Source of the DNA: an uncultured Micromonospora sp.
GTDB lineage: Bacteria > Actinomycetota > Actinomycetes > Mycobacteriales > Micromonosporaceae
Direction of reading: 5' to 3'
Assembly: GCA_937951935.1 (NCBI GenBank)
Contig: CALGAM010000193.1
Coordinates: 1 to 13,702, forward strand
DNA length: 13,702 nt
A model generated the notes under the pieces. That model had not been told where the DNA came from and ran no database searches. It saw nothing but the letters and a program-made list of their open reading frames with translations. The first letter of the stretch is position 1; each line of letters starts with the position of its first letter. The position numbers and the translations under genes were made by a program. This document shows, one piece after another, positions 1 to 6,768 of this stretch.

Positions 1-962
1 GTGTCCGGCCCGCGTGCCGAGCCCGCCTCGGGCGAGGTGGCCGGTACGGCGCCGAAGCTGCGTGTCCCGCCCGGGTCGCCGCCGCGACGGGCACGGACGC
101 CCCGCCGGGCACCCCGGGTGGCCGCCCGGCTGGCCGTCTCCTGGAACGGCCGGGGCCGACCGGACGGGTCGAGCGCGATCGCCTCGCCGTCGAGCACCAG
201 TTCCCGGGCGGGCAGGGCACGCACGGCGGCCACCACCTCCGGAACCCGTGGGGTGATCTCGTCCAGGCTGCGGGTGAAGACCGCGATGTCGTCGCCGGAG
301 CGGTGGACCTGGACACGGATGCCGTCGAGCTTGACGTCGGCCACCGCCGGCAGTCCGACCATCGAGACGGCCTCGTCGACCGAGACGGCGCTCTGGGCGA
401 GCATCGGTGCCAGCGGACGGCCGACCCGCAGCGTGAATCCGGCCAGCGCGGCCGACCCGCCGGTCAGGGCGGCCTGCGCCACCACCGTGAGGTCGCCGGC
501 GAGCAGCAGGGCCCGCCGGACCATCGGTACCGGGACGGTGGCGGCCAGCGCGATCGCCTCGACCATCAGCCCTGCCTGGGCGCCCTGTCGCAGCTCGCCG
601 CCGAACAGGCCGAGCAGCACGCGCCGCTCGTCGACGGTGGCGGCGCCGAACAGGGCGCCGAGCAGGGCGCGGCGACGCGCCTGGGAGCCCGGCCCGCGTA
701 CCTCGGCCAGCTCGCCGATGGCGGCGTCGACCGCGGCGACGGTCAGGGTCGGCTGCTCGGCCGGGGGTGGCAGTTCGCGCAGGCTGGCGTAACCGACGCC
801 GGTCTGCCGCTGCCGGATCTCACCGGCGAGGTACGCCGAACCGGGCGCGATCTCGTCGGGGTCCAGCCCACGTAGCGCTCTGGCGAGCAGTTCGACCTTC
901 GCCCGCCGCGAACGGGTCGCGGCGACGGCGGCGGAGGTGGCGGCCAGGTCGACGAAGCGCAC
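1..962 (-). CDS. ligB: ATP-dependent DNA ligase, LigB type (N-terminal part, runs off the window)
   Basis: ATP-dependent DNA ligases seal nicks through a lysine-AMP intermediate. The 320 residues visible match the layout of Mycobacterium tuberculosis LigB from memory. A helical N-terminal domain carries GVGYASLRELPPP near residue 55 and FGGELRQGAQAGLM near 120. The adenylation domain then opens with TLRVGRPLAPMLAQ near 177. Motif I is DVKLDGIRVQ with the nucleotidyl lysine at residue 211, and motif III is probably LVLDGEAIAL near 260. The GTG at 962 is chosen because the conserved N-terminus (RFVDLAATS) starts there; AGGA lies about 8 bases upstream. The upstream ATG at 971 is in another frame. 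After FQETASR there is an Arg/Gly/Pro-rich stretch of at least 40 residues where LigB would have a short linker. The rest of the adenylation domain and the OB domain lie outside. Family confidence is high; the exact start is moderate. Confidence 0.9.
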   Translation of the reverse strand, partial: MRFVDLAATSAAVAATRSRRAKVELLARALRGLDPDEIAPGSAYLAGEIRQRQTGVGYASLRELPPPAEQPTLTVAAVDAAIGELAEVRGPGSQARRRALLGALFGAATVDERRVLLGLFGGELRQGAQAGLMVEAIALAATVPVPMVRRALLLAGDLTVVAQAALTGGSAALAGFTLRVGRPLAPMLAQSAVSVDEAVSMVGLPAVADVKLDGIRVQVHRSGDDIAVFTRSLDEITPRVPEVVAAVRALPARELVLDGEAIALDPSGRPRPFQETASRAATRGARRGVRARRGGDPGGTRSFGAVPATSPEAGSARGPD

Positions 963-1076
963 GGCCCCATCCTGACAGCCGTCACCGACACACCCCGCCG
1001 AGCTGGGCGAAATCCGGCAGGCCAGGCGGAAGGATCCGGCGGACCGATCCGGCGAGCCCGGCGGACGGTCGCCGGG

Positions 1077-1283
1077 CTAGGCGGACAGTGGTTCCTCGAC
1101 CCGCAGTCCACGGGCGCGGATGCCGTCGGCGACCCGGGACAGCGCGGCGTCGAGCGCACAGAGAACGGCGGACAGCTCCCCCAGGTGCTCCCGGAGCGCC
1201 TCGTCGGACCACGCGGCGACGTCGACGTCCCGCAGCGCAGTGACCGCGGCGTCGAGCCGCGCGATCGCCTCGTTCGTACTCAT
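1077..1283 (-). CDS. 68-aa hypothetical protein, helical
   Basis: The product is small, acidic and apparently all-helical. It has heptad-like leucines and alanines (NEAIARLDAAVTALRDVD, then LREHLGELSAVLCALDAAL) and ends in RVEEPLSA. I do not recognise it with certainty. The pattern is reminiscent of the first helices of DUF222/13E12-type HNH proteins, but no HNH part follows, so this is only a weak suggestion. An in-frame start 18 codons upstream would give an 86-aa product. The ATG at 1283 is preferred because the protein-like sequence begins there and a TANNNT -10 element sits 7 bases upstream, which suggests a leaderless transcript. It lies 114 bases upstream of the ligase start on the same strand and could be co-transcribed with it. 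Confidence 0.6.
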   Translation of the reverse strand: MSTNEAIARLDAAVTALRDVDVAAWSDEALREHLGELSAVLCALDAALSRVADGIRARGLRVEEPLSA

Positions 1284-1290
1284 GTTCGAT

Positions 1291-1296
1291 ACAGTA
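1291..1296 (-). promoter_or_regulatory. -10 element of a probable leaderless promoter for the 68-aa gene
   Basis: On the minus strand TACTGT fits the actinobacterial TANNNT -10 consensus. It is followed by seven bases and then the ATG at 1283. No Shine-Dalgarno sequence precedes that ATG. This spacing places the transcription start at or next to the start codon. No good -35 hexamer is visible. Confidence 0.4.
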
Positions 1297-1388
1297 CCGG
1301 CCCGGCGGGCGGCCGGCGGCGATTTCGCGCTTTTCACCCGGGACGCCGGACGGTGGTGCCGCCGGTCGCCGTGTCCGCGACGCCGGGG

Positions 1389-2756
1389 TCAGCGTCCGGC
1401 CGCCACCTCGGCGACCTTGGCCAGCAGCAGCGCCTCGGCCAGGCAGACCCGGGCGAACTCCCCCAGGTGCAGGCTCTCGTTCGGGCCGTGCGCCCGGGCG
1501 TACGGGTCCTCCACGCCGGTGACCAGGATCGCCGCCTCCGGGAACATCTCCTGGAACGTGGCGATGAACGGGATCGAGCCGCCCACCCCGATGTCCACCG
1601 GCTCGACGCCGTCCCAGGCGATCCGGAACGCCTCCCGGGCCGCGTCGAACACCGGGCCCGACGCGTCGATGACGCACGGCTCGCCGTCGTGTTCCAGGGT
1701 CACGGTCACCGAGGCACCGAACGGGGCGTGTCGCAGCAGGTGCTCGCGCAGCGCGGCGTACGCCCGCGCGGCGCTGTCGCCCGGCGCCAGCCGTACGCTG
1801 AGCTTCGCCTTCGCGGCGGGAACCAGCGCGTTCGGTGCCTCGCTGGTCGGCGGCGCGTCCAGACCGATCACCGATATCGCCGGCCGCGTCCAGATCCGGT
1901 CGGCGAGCCGGCCGGTGCCGGGGAAGGACACGCCGTCGAGCATGCCGGCCTCGGCGCGCAGCCGGTCCTCCGGGTAGTCGACGGTCGTGCCGGGCGCCCG
2001 TACCAGGCCCTCCACCGCGACGTCCCCGGCGGGGTCGTGCAGGGTGGCCAGCAGCCGACAGAGCGTGGTCAGCGCGTCCGGCACCGCGCCGCCGAACATG
2101 CCGCTGTGCACCGCCTCGCGAAGGGTGCGGACCTCGACGAAACAGTTGACGATGCCCCGCAGCGACGTGGTCAGGGCCGGTACGCCGACGTCCCAGTTGC
2201 TCGAGTCGGCGATCACGATGACGTCGGCGCGGATCTCGTCCCGGTACTCGGTGAGCAGCCGTTTCAGGGATGCCGAGCCGTACTCCTCCTCGCCCTCGAC
2301 GAAGATCACCACCCCGACCGGCAGCGCGTCCCCGAAGGCGCGCAACGCGGCGACGTGCGCCATGACGCCGGCCTTGTCGTCCGCGGCGCCCCGGCCGTAG
2401 AGCCGGCCGTCACGTTCCACCGGCTCGAACGGGTCACTCTGCCACAGGGACAGGTCGCCGACGGGCTGCACGTCGTGGTGGGCGTAGAGCAGCACGGTCG
2501 GTGCGCCGGGCGGGGCCGGGCGCGTACCGATCACCGCCGGCTGACCGTTGCCGGACCGCACCACCCGCACGTCCAGGTCACAGCCCCGGAGCAGCTCGGC
2601 GACCGCCTCGGCGCTCCGCTCCACCTGGGAGTGGTCGAACCCGTCGAAGGCGATGCCGGGAATCCGGATGAGGCGCTCCAGATCCGCGCGGACGCCGGGC
2701 AGCACGCGCTGGATCGCGGCGCGAATCTCGGACTCGGTGCGGACAGCAGTGGCCAT
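1389..2756 (-). CDS. M20 family metallopeptidase (dipeptidase)
   Basis: This is a di-zinc M20 peptidase of 455 aa, a usual length for the dipeptidase/carnosinase branch; it probably hydrolyses dipeptides in the cytoplasm. The metal-site signature is complete. AHHDVQ supplies His93 and Asp95, GRGAADDKAG the bridging Asp near 126-127, and VEGEEEYGS the catalytic Glu pair near 156-157. VIADSSNW supplies Asp184, and HGPNESLHLGEF near the C-terminus supplies the last His. HSGMFGG near 217 belongs to the inserted dimerisation (lid) domain. No signal peptide is visible. Its promoter looks leaderless, so it is probably transcribed apart from the kinase-like gene 75 bases upstream. Substrate is unknown; ArgE/DapE-like deacylases share the core, but overall similarity favours a dipeptidase. 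Confidence 0.9.
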   Translation of the reverse strand: MATAVRTESEIRAAIQRVLPGVRADLERLIRIPGIAFDGFDHSQVERSAEAVAELLRGCDLDVRVVRSGNGQPAVIGTRPAPPGAPTVLLYAHHDVQPVGDLSLWQSDPFEPVERDGRLYGRGAADDKAGVMAHVAALRAFGDALPVGVVIFVEGEEEYGSASLKRLLTEYRDEIRADVIVIADSSNWDVGVPALTTSLRGIVNCFVEVRTLREAVHSGMFGGAVPDALTTLCRLLATLHDPAGDVAVEGLVRAPGTTVDYPEDRLRAEAGMLDGVSFPGTGRLADRIWTRPAISVIGLDAPPTSEAPNALVPAAKAKLSVRLAPGDSAARAYAALREHLLRHAPFGASVTVTLEHDGEPCVIDASGPVFDAAREAFRIAWDGVEPVDIGVGGSIPFIATFQEMFPEAAILVTGVEDPYARAHGPNESLHLGEFARVCLAEALLLAKVAEVAAGR

Positions 2757-2762
2757 GCCATG

Positions 2763-2768
2763 ATCGTA
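2763..2768 (-). promoter_or_regulatory. -10 element of a probable leaderless promoter for the M20 peptidase
   Basis: On the minus strand TACGAT matches TANNNT and ends six bases before the ATG at 2756. There is no Shine-Dalgarno sequence before that ATG. The geometry is that of leaderless transcripts, which are common in actinobacteria. The -35 region shows no clear match. Confidence 0.45.
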
Positions 2769-2831
2769 AGCCGGCTGACCAGCGCGTCGGTGGCCGGTGT
2801 CGTCCCTGCCGCGTGCCGCGTCGAGACGGGG

Positions 2832-3515
2832 TCACCGGAGCCGGCGGAACCGACCCGCCGCGTCGTGGCTCGGGCTGGTGGCGCCGTCCACCACCAGGTC
2901 GGCCCGGGCCGCGGTCCGGTCGGTGGCGAAATGCCGTCGCTCACCCCGCCACCAGCGCCGAAGCCACGGCAGCAGCTCGACGCCGTCGCGGCTCAGGGCG
3001 CGGTCCCGCCGCAGGCGGACCGGGGCGGTCACGAAGACGGCGAAGGTCAACTCGGCCGCGACGGCGGCCCGGGCGCTGGAGACACCCTCCAGGATCACCA
3101 CCGGCGCCGGCGGGACGGTGATCCACGGGCCGGCGAAGTGCCCGGCCCGCCAGTCGTACCGCCGGTAACGCCCCGGCCGGCCCGCCCGCAGGGGCGCCAA
3201 CACCCACTCGTCGAGTCGCGGCCAGAAGGTGAACTGGTCCGCCCAACCATCCAGCAGGTCGTCGGTGTGCACCACGGGCACCGGGTCGGGTACGGCCGGG
3301 ACGGGCCCGGTCGCCACCCCGGCACCGCCGCCCACGCCCGCCGCCGACGCCGGGCCGCCCACCGTGGCGAGGGCGGCGGCGAGCCGCGCGGCGAACGTCG
3401 TCTTTCCGGCCCCGCTCGGCCCGTCGACCGCGACCAACCGGGTACGCCCGAGCCGGGCCGGCCGGCCCAGGATCCGTACGGCCAGTTCGGCGTACGACTC
3501 GACGGCTCCCGCCAC
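2832..3515 (-). CDS. P-loop kinase, uridine kinase-like
   Basis: A 227-aa cytoplasmic P-loop NTPase of the uridine kinase/phosphoribulokinase type. The Walker A motif is DGPSGAGKTT at residues 31-40. VVHTDDLLDGW near 82-91 is the substrate-binding aspartate motif, YDWRAGHF follows near 120, and VVILEGVSSAR near 139 is the Walker B-like strand. FVTAPVRLRRDRALSRD near 161-177 carries lid-type arginines. A Gly/Ala/Val-rich insertion lies at residues 52-80. The start is the GTG at 3515, ten bases after the cobQ stop at 3526; no in-frame ATG is near it and the Shine-Dalgarno is weak. Close spacing suggests co-transcription with cobQ. The actual phosphate acceptor is not known; nucleoside is the family-based guess, and a cobalamin-related substrate is possible from context only. 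Confidence 0.78.
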   Translation of the reverse strand: MAGAVESYAELAVRILGRPARLGRTRLVAVDGPSGAGKTTFAARLAAALATVGGPASAAGVGGGAGVATGPVPAVPDPVPVVHTDDLLDGWADQFTFWPRLDEWVLAPLRAGRPGRYRRYDWRAGHFAGPWITVPPAPVVILEGVSSARAAVAAELTFAVFVTAPVRLRRDRALSRDGVELLPWLRRWWRGERRHFATDRTAARADLVVDGATSPSHDAAGRFRRLR

Positions 3516-3525
3516 CCCGCCGAGG

Positions 3526-5121
3526 CTACTGGCCCGGGGCGATCGGCCCGACCGGTGGTCCCGCCGGCGCCGCACGGGTCGGCGCCGCCGGTGCCCCGGG
3601 CGGCACGAACGGCAGCCCGGCCGGGGCGCCCTGCTCGATGAGCCGCCACAGCGCACCGGTGTCGAGGTGCTCCTCCACCAGGTCGCCGAGCAGGTCCAGG
3701 GTGCGGTTCCGCGCCGCCTCGAAGGAGGTGTCCGCCGCCACCCGGAAGCCGTGCCGGCCGGCCAGCCGGGCGGCCTCGGTGAGGAACCGGCGGCGGAACT
3801 CGTCCGAGGAGAAGATGCCGTGCCAGTGGGTGCCGAAGACGCTGCCGGCCCACGCGCCCTCACCGCGGCCGTCCGTGCGCCGGATGAGCGGGGACAGACC
3901 CGGGTCGGCGGACCGGACGTACCCGTGGTGGATCTCGTACCCGTGCACCGGCACCGTCCCGAACGCGGTGCCCGCCGACCGGGTCACGGTCTTCCGGGCC
4001 GCGAAGGCGATCTCGACGGGGAGCAGTCCGAGACCGGGAACCTCGCCGCGCCCGCTCTCGACCCGGTCGTGGATGGTCCGGGAGAGCATCTGGAACCCGC
4101 CGCAGATGCCGACCAGCGGTCGCCCGGCGGAGGCGTGCCGGAGCACGACGTCGGCCAGTCCGGTGCGCCGCAGCCACTCCAGGTCGGCGACCGTCGACTT
4201 GCTGCCCGGCAGCACGACGAGATCGGCGGCGGCGATCTCGGCCGGTTCGACGGTCAGCCGGACCCGCACCCCCGGCTCGACGGCGAGAGCCTCGGCGTCG
4301 GTGGCGTTGGAGATCCGGGGCAGCCGGACCACCGCCACGTCGAGCCACTCGCCGCCCCTCGGCGGCGCCGGCCGACCGAGCACGCGACCGTAGGCGAGCG
4401 CGTCCTCGGCGTCCAGCCACAGGTCGACGTGCCAGGGCAGTACCCCGTACGTCGGCCGCCCGGTGAGCTGGTGCAGCATCTCCAGCCCGGGACGGAGCAG
4501 ACCGAGGTCGCCCCGGAACTTGTTGATGACGAATCCGGCGACGAGCGCCTGGTCCTCGGCGTCGAGCAGCGCCAGGGTGCCGAACATCGAGGCGAACACA
4601 CCACCCCGGTCGATGTCGCCGACCACGATCACCGGCAGTCGGGCGTGCCGGGCCAGCCCCATGTTGGCATAGTCGGCGTCCCGCAGGTTGATCTCGGCCG
4701 GGCTGCCGGCCCCCTCACAGACCACGACGTCGTACTCGGAGCGCAGTTCCGCCAGCACCGCGAAGGCGGTCTCGGCGAGGCGGGGCCGCAGGGTGCGGAA
4801 GTCCTCGGCGGTGACCGTGTCGATCGCCTCACCGAGCAGGACGATCTGGCTCGACCGGTCGCTTCCCGGCTTCAGCAGGACCGGGTTGAACCGCAGGTCC
4901 GGCGCGAGCCCACAGGCGGCGGCCTGCATGGCCTGCGCCCGTCCCAGCTCACCGCCCCGACCGTCCGGGCCGACCACCACGGCCGAGTTGTTGGACATGT
5001 TCTGCGCCTTGAACGGCGCCACCGCCACGCCCTGCCGGTGCAACCAGCGGCAGATCCCGGCGGTCAGCACGCTCTTGCCGGCGTCAGAGGTGGTCCCGGC
5101 CACCAGCAGTCCACCGCTCAT
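3526..5121 (-). CDS. cobQ: cobyric acid synthase CobQ
   Basis: CobQ uses ATP and glutamine to amidate four side chains of adenosylcobyrinic acid a,c-diamide, giving adenosylcobyric acid in late cobalamin synthesis. The N-terminal dethiobiotin-synthetase-like domain has the P-loop GTTSDAGKS (residues 9-17), PFKAQNMSNNS (36-46), a VCEGAGSPAEINL segment (134-146) and VGDIDRGGVFAS (167-178). The C-terminal glutamine amidotransferase domain has VLPGSKST (303-310), the CobQ-type Cys340 in VGICGGFQML, and the catalytic His434 in GTHWHGIF. At 531 aa it is slightly longer than usual; the excess is a Pro/Ala-rich tail after residue 505. GGAG precedes the ATG at 5121. The next gene starts ten bases after the stop. 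cobD lies 187 bases upstream on the same strand, consistent with a cobalamin locus. Confidence 0.95.
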   Translation of the reverse strand: MSGGLLVAGTTSDAGKSVLTAGICRWLHRQGVAVAPFKAQNMSNNSAVVVGPDGRGGELGRAQAMQAAACGLAPDLRFNPVLLKPGSDRSSQIVLLGEAIDTVTAEDFRTLRPRLAETAFAVLAELRSEYDVVVCEGAGSPAEINLRDADYANMGLARHARLPVIVVGDIDRGGVFASMFGTLALLDAEDQALVAGFVINKFRGDLGLLRPGLEMLHQLTGRPTYGVLPWHVDLWLDAEDALAYGRVLGRPAPPRGGEWLDVAVVRLPRISNATDAEALAVEPGVRVRLTVEPAEIAAADLVVLPGSKSTVADLEWLRRTGLADVVLRHASAGRPLVGICGGFQMLSRTIHDRVESGRGEVPGLGLLPVEIAFAARKTVTRSAGTAFGTVPVHGYEIHHGYVRSADPGLSPLIRRTDGRGEGAWAGSVFGTHWHGIFSSDEFRRRFLTEAARLAGRHGFRVAADTSFEAARNRTLDLLGDLVEEHLDTGALWRLIEQGAPAGLPFVPPGAPAAPTRAAPAGPPVGPIAPGQ

Positions 5122-5308
5122 CCGACTCCGGTCATCCCCTTCCCCTGTCGTCCCGGCCGGGCACCGTCACCGCCGTCAAGGGCCCCGTCAAGGGCCATCG
5201 TCGCCGTTCCCGACACCGCCGGCGTCGGCAATCGACCACCGTCACCGCCGTCGGGGCGGTCGAGGCGGGACCGGCCGGACGGGACCGCCTGTGGTCGGGC
5301 TCGCGTGA
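5122..5308. repeat. cobD-cobQ intergenic region with short direct repeats
   Basis: This 187-base gap carries a perfect 12-base tandem duplication (CCGTCAAGGGCC at 5173-5184 and 5185-5196). It also has a perfect 15-base direct repeat (ACCGTCACCGCCGTC at 5163-5177 and 5238-5252). On the minus strand it would be the leader of cobQ. I looked for the B12-box and core of a cobalamin riboswitch and did not see them. Confidence 0.6.
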
Positions 5309-6421
5309 TCACCGCCGCCGCTGTCCGGCGAGCCGGTCGCGAAGCCGGCGGGCGACGGCGCGTCGGAACCGGCCCGTCGCCGCGTACGTCGCCGCGATGC
5401 CGAGCGCCGCGCACCCGACCACGGCGGAGAGTCGCACCGCCCGGTCGATGTGCCCGGCGTCGGGCCGCGGCCCGTCGCCGAGGAACGGGCGGACCTCCAC
5501 ACGTCCGGAGTAGACGTTGCGTCCGCCGAGCCGGACGCCGAGCGCACCGGCCATCGCCGACTCGCACTGGCCGGCGTTGGGACTGGGATGGTCGTGCCGG
5601 TCCCGCCGCCAGATGCGCCAGGCCTCGGCCCGGTCACCGCCGGCCAGCGGGGCCGCGGCGATGGTGAGCAGCCCGGTCAGCCGGGACGGCAGCAGGTTGA
5701 GCAGGTCGTCGAGGCGGGCGGCGGGAGTGCCGAAGCGCGCGTAGCGGGGGGAGCGGTGCCCCACCATGGCGTCCAGCGTGTTCACGGCGCGGTAGCCGAG
5801 CAGTCCCGGCAGTCCGGCCAACGCCGCCCACAGCAGTGGCGCCACCACCGCGTCCGAGGTGTTCTCCGCGACCGACTCGACGGTGGCGCGGGCGAGCTCG
5901 GGCCCGTCCAGCCGCGAGGGGTCCCGGCCGCAGAGACTGCGCAGGCGGTGGCGCGCGGCGGGCAGGTCGTCCGCGCGCAACGCGCGGCTCATCATCGTCG
6001 CCTCGCGCCGCAGGGTACGCCCACCGAGTACCGCCCAGGTGCCGGCGGCCACCACCACCGTCCGCGCCAGCGGACGACGCCGGGTCGCCGCCGCGACGGC
6101 GGCGCCGACGAGCACGGGGAGGCCCACGGCCAGAGCCGTGTGTCCCGCACCCGCCGACAGCCGGGGCCGGTAGAGTCGCCGCTCCAGGGCGGTCGCGAGC
6201 CTCCCGAACCCGGCGACCGGATGGCCCCGGCGCGGGTCGCCGACGAGTGTGTCGAGGACGTACCCCAACACCAGCCCCGCCGCGTCGGCGCCGCCGTCGC
6301 CCAGCCAGCCCGCAGGCGTCCTCCACCGACGGAGCCGGTCCCGGACCGGTCGGACCGGCGGGCTGCCCTCCGGGCCGCTCGTACCGACCCGACCTCGCCG
6401 GCAGCCGCGCGGTCGGATCAC
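5309..6421 (-). CDS. cobD: adenosylcobinamide-phosphate synthase CobD/CbiB
   Basis: CobD/CbiB is a membrane protein that joins adenosylcobyric acid to aminopropanol (phosphate), making adenosylcobinamide (phosphate). Family hallmarks include an N-terminal hydrophobic stretch ending in GDPRRGHPVAGFG, a second hydrophobic segment (HTALAVGLPVLVGAAVAAAT), RATVESVAENTSDAVVAPLLW, YRAVNTLDAMVGHR, and DRHDHPSPNAGQCESAMAGA followed by GVRLGG. A last membrane segment lies near the C-terminus. The start is uncertain. The GTG at 6421 gives 370 aa and forms a GTGA overlap with the stop of a short upstream ORF. The GTG at 6271 gives 320 aa, nearer the usual length, but would begin inside the first hydrophobic segment. 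Members such as M. tuberculosis CobD have a few residues before it, so 6421 is preferred. Function is consistent with cobQ downstream. Confidence 0.88.
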   Translation of the reverse strand: MIRPRGCRRGRVGTSGPEGSPPVRPVRDRLRRWRTPAGWLGDGGADAAGLVLGYVLDTLVGDPRRGHPVAGFGRLATALERRLYRPRLSAGAGHTALAVGLPVLVGAAVAAATRRRPLARTVVVAAGTWAVLGGRTLRREATMMSRALRADDLPAARHRLRSLCGRDPSRLDGPELARATVESVAENTSDAVVAPLLWAALAGLPGLLGYRAVNTLDAMVGHRSPRYARFGTPAARLDDLLNLLPSRLTGLLTIAAAPLAGGDRAEAWRIWRRDRHDHPSPNAGQCESAMAGALGVRLGGRNVYSGRVEVRPFLGDGPRPDAGHIDRAVRLSAVVGCAALGIAATYAATGRFRRAVARRLRDRLAGQRRR

Positions 6422-6477
6422 CGCTTCACCCCGACCCGGCGGGCCGACGCGCACCCGCCCGTGGGCCTGGACCGCAT
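6418..6477 (-). CDS. possible 19-aa leader ORF coupled to cobD
   Basis: An ATG at 6477 is preceded by a very strong Shine-Dalgarno run (GGAGGAGG, complement of 6485-6492). It opens a 19-codon reading frame rich in Arg and Gly (MRSRPTGGCASARRVGVKR). Its TGA overlaps the cobD GTG start as GTGA. The candidate cobD GTG has only a modest GGGGTGA before it, so ribosomes could reach cobD by coupling. It may instead be a chance frame or point to a mis-set cobD start. No conserved peptide is recognised. Confidence 0.35.
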   Translation of the reverse strand: MRSRPTGGCASARRVGVKR

Positions 6478-6764
6478 CTGGCCACCTCCTCCGGTGCAGG
6501 AGCCTAGTGGGGCGGTCCTCCGCCGGCTGCGGTGGTCGGGACCGCGAGCCTCCGGCGGGTCGGGACCGACCCGTCCGCCGCGGCGGGTCCCGTGCGGTGA
6601 GCGCCCGTCCACGCCGCGCATCCGTACGGGATAGGGTCGCGGGGTGGAGCGCGGCGACGACGGCAGGTGGTCGAGTTCGCCGCAATAAACGGACATATCA
6701 CACCAATCCGCTCGACAGGAGGCGCCAGAGTGCTGGTCATCGGGGCGATCCTCGGAGGACGGGG
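6478..6764. promoter_or_regulatory. divergent promoter region between cobD and the acyltransferase
   Basis: About 290 bases separate the minus-strand cobD leader from the plus-strand acyltransferase, so both promoters must lie here. The only AT-rich patch is 6681-6706, containing AATAAACGGACATATCAC. It sits some 60-85 bases before the acyltransferase start and is the likeliest core promoter. No operator or riboswitch could be identified. Confidence 0.45.
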
Positions 6765-6768
6765 ATGA
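6730..6768 (+). CDS. possible 12-aa leader ORF coupled to the acyltransferase
   Basis: AGGAGG at 6717-6722 lies seven bases before a GTG at 6730, an ideal ribosome-binding arrangement. The frame codes for a hydrophobic 12-residue peptide (MLVIGAILGGRG). Its TGA at 6766-6768 overlaps the acyltransferase ATG at 6765 as ATGA. The acyltransferase also has its own GGAGGA at 6754-6759 inside this frame. It could be a leader peptide for translational coupling, or a chance frame. Confidence 0.35.
   Translation: MLVIGAILGGRG

Noticed and set aside
1..875. Plus-strand frames opposite the ligase
   Set aside because: Low-complexity Ser/Arg/Ala sequence, antisense to a well-conserved LigB frame.
1185..3641. 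Very long plus-strand open frame (818 aa), and similar long frames at 3229-5667 and 6869-9670
   Set aside because: They are shadows in GC-rich DNA of the minus-strand cobQ, kinase, M20 and SSB genes or of the plus-strand acyltransferase. Their translations are Arg/Gly/Pro/His-rich with no domain motifs.
6418..6680. Cobalamin riboswitch upstream of cobD
   Set aside because: No B12-box-like sequence or conserved core was found on the minus strand here or in the cobD-cobQ gap.
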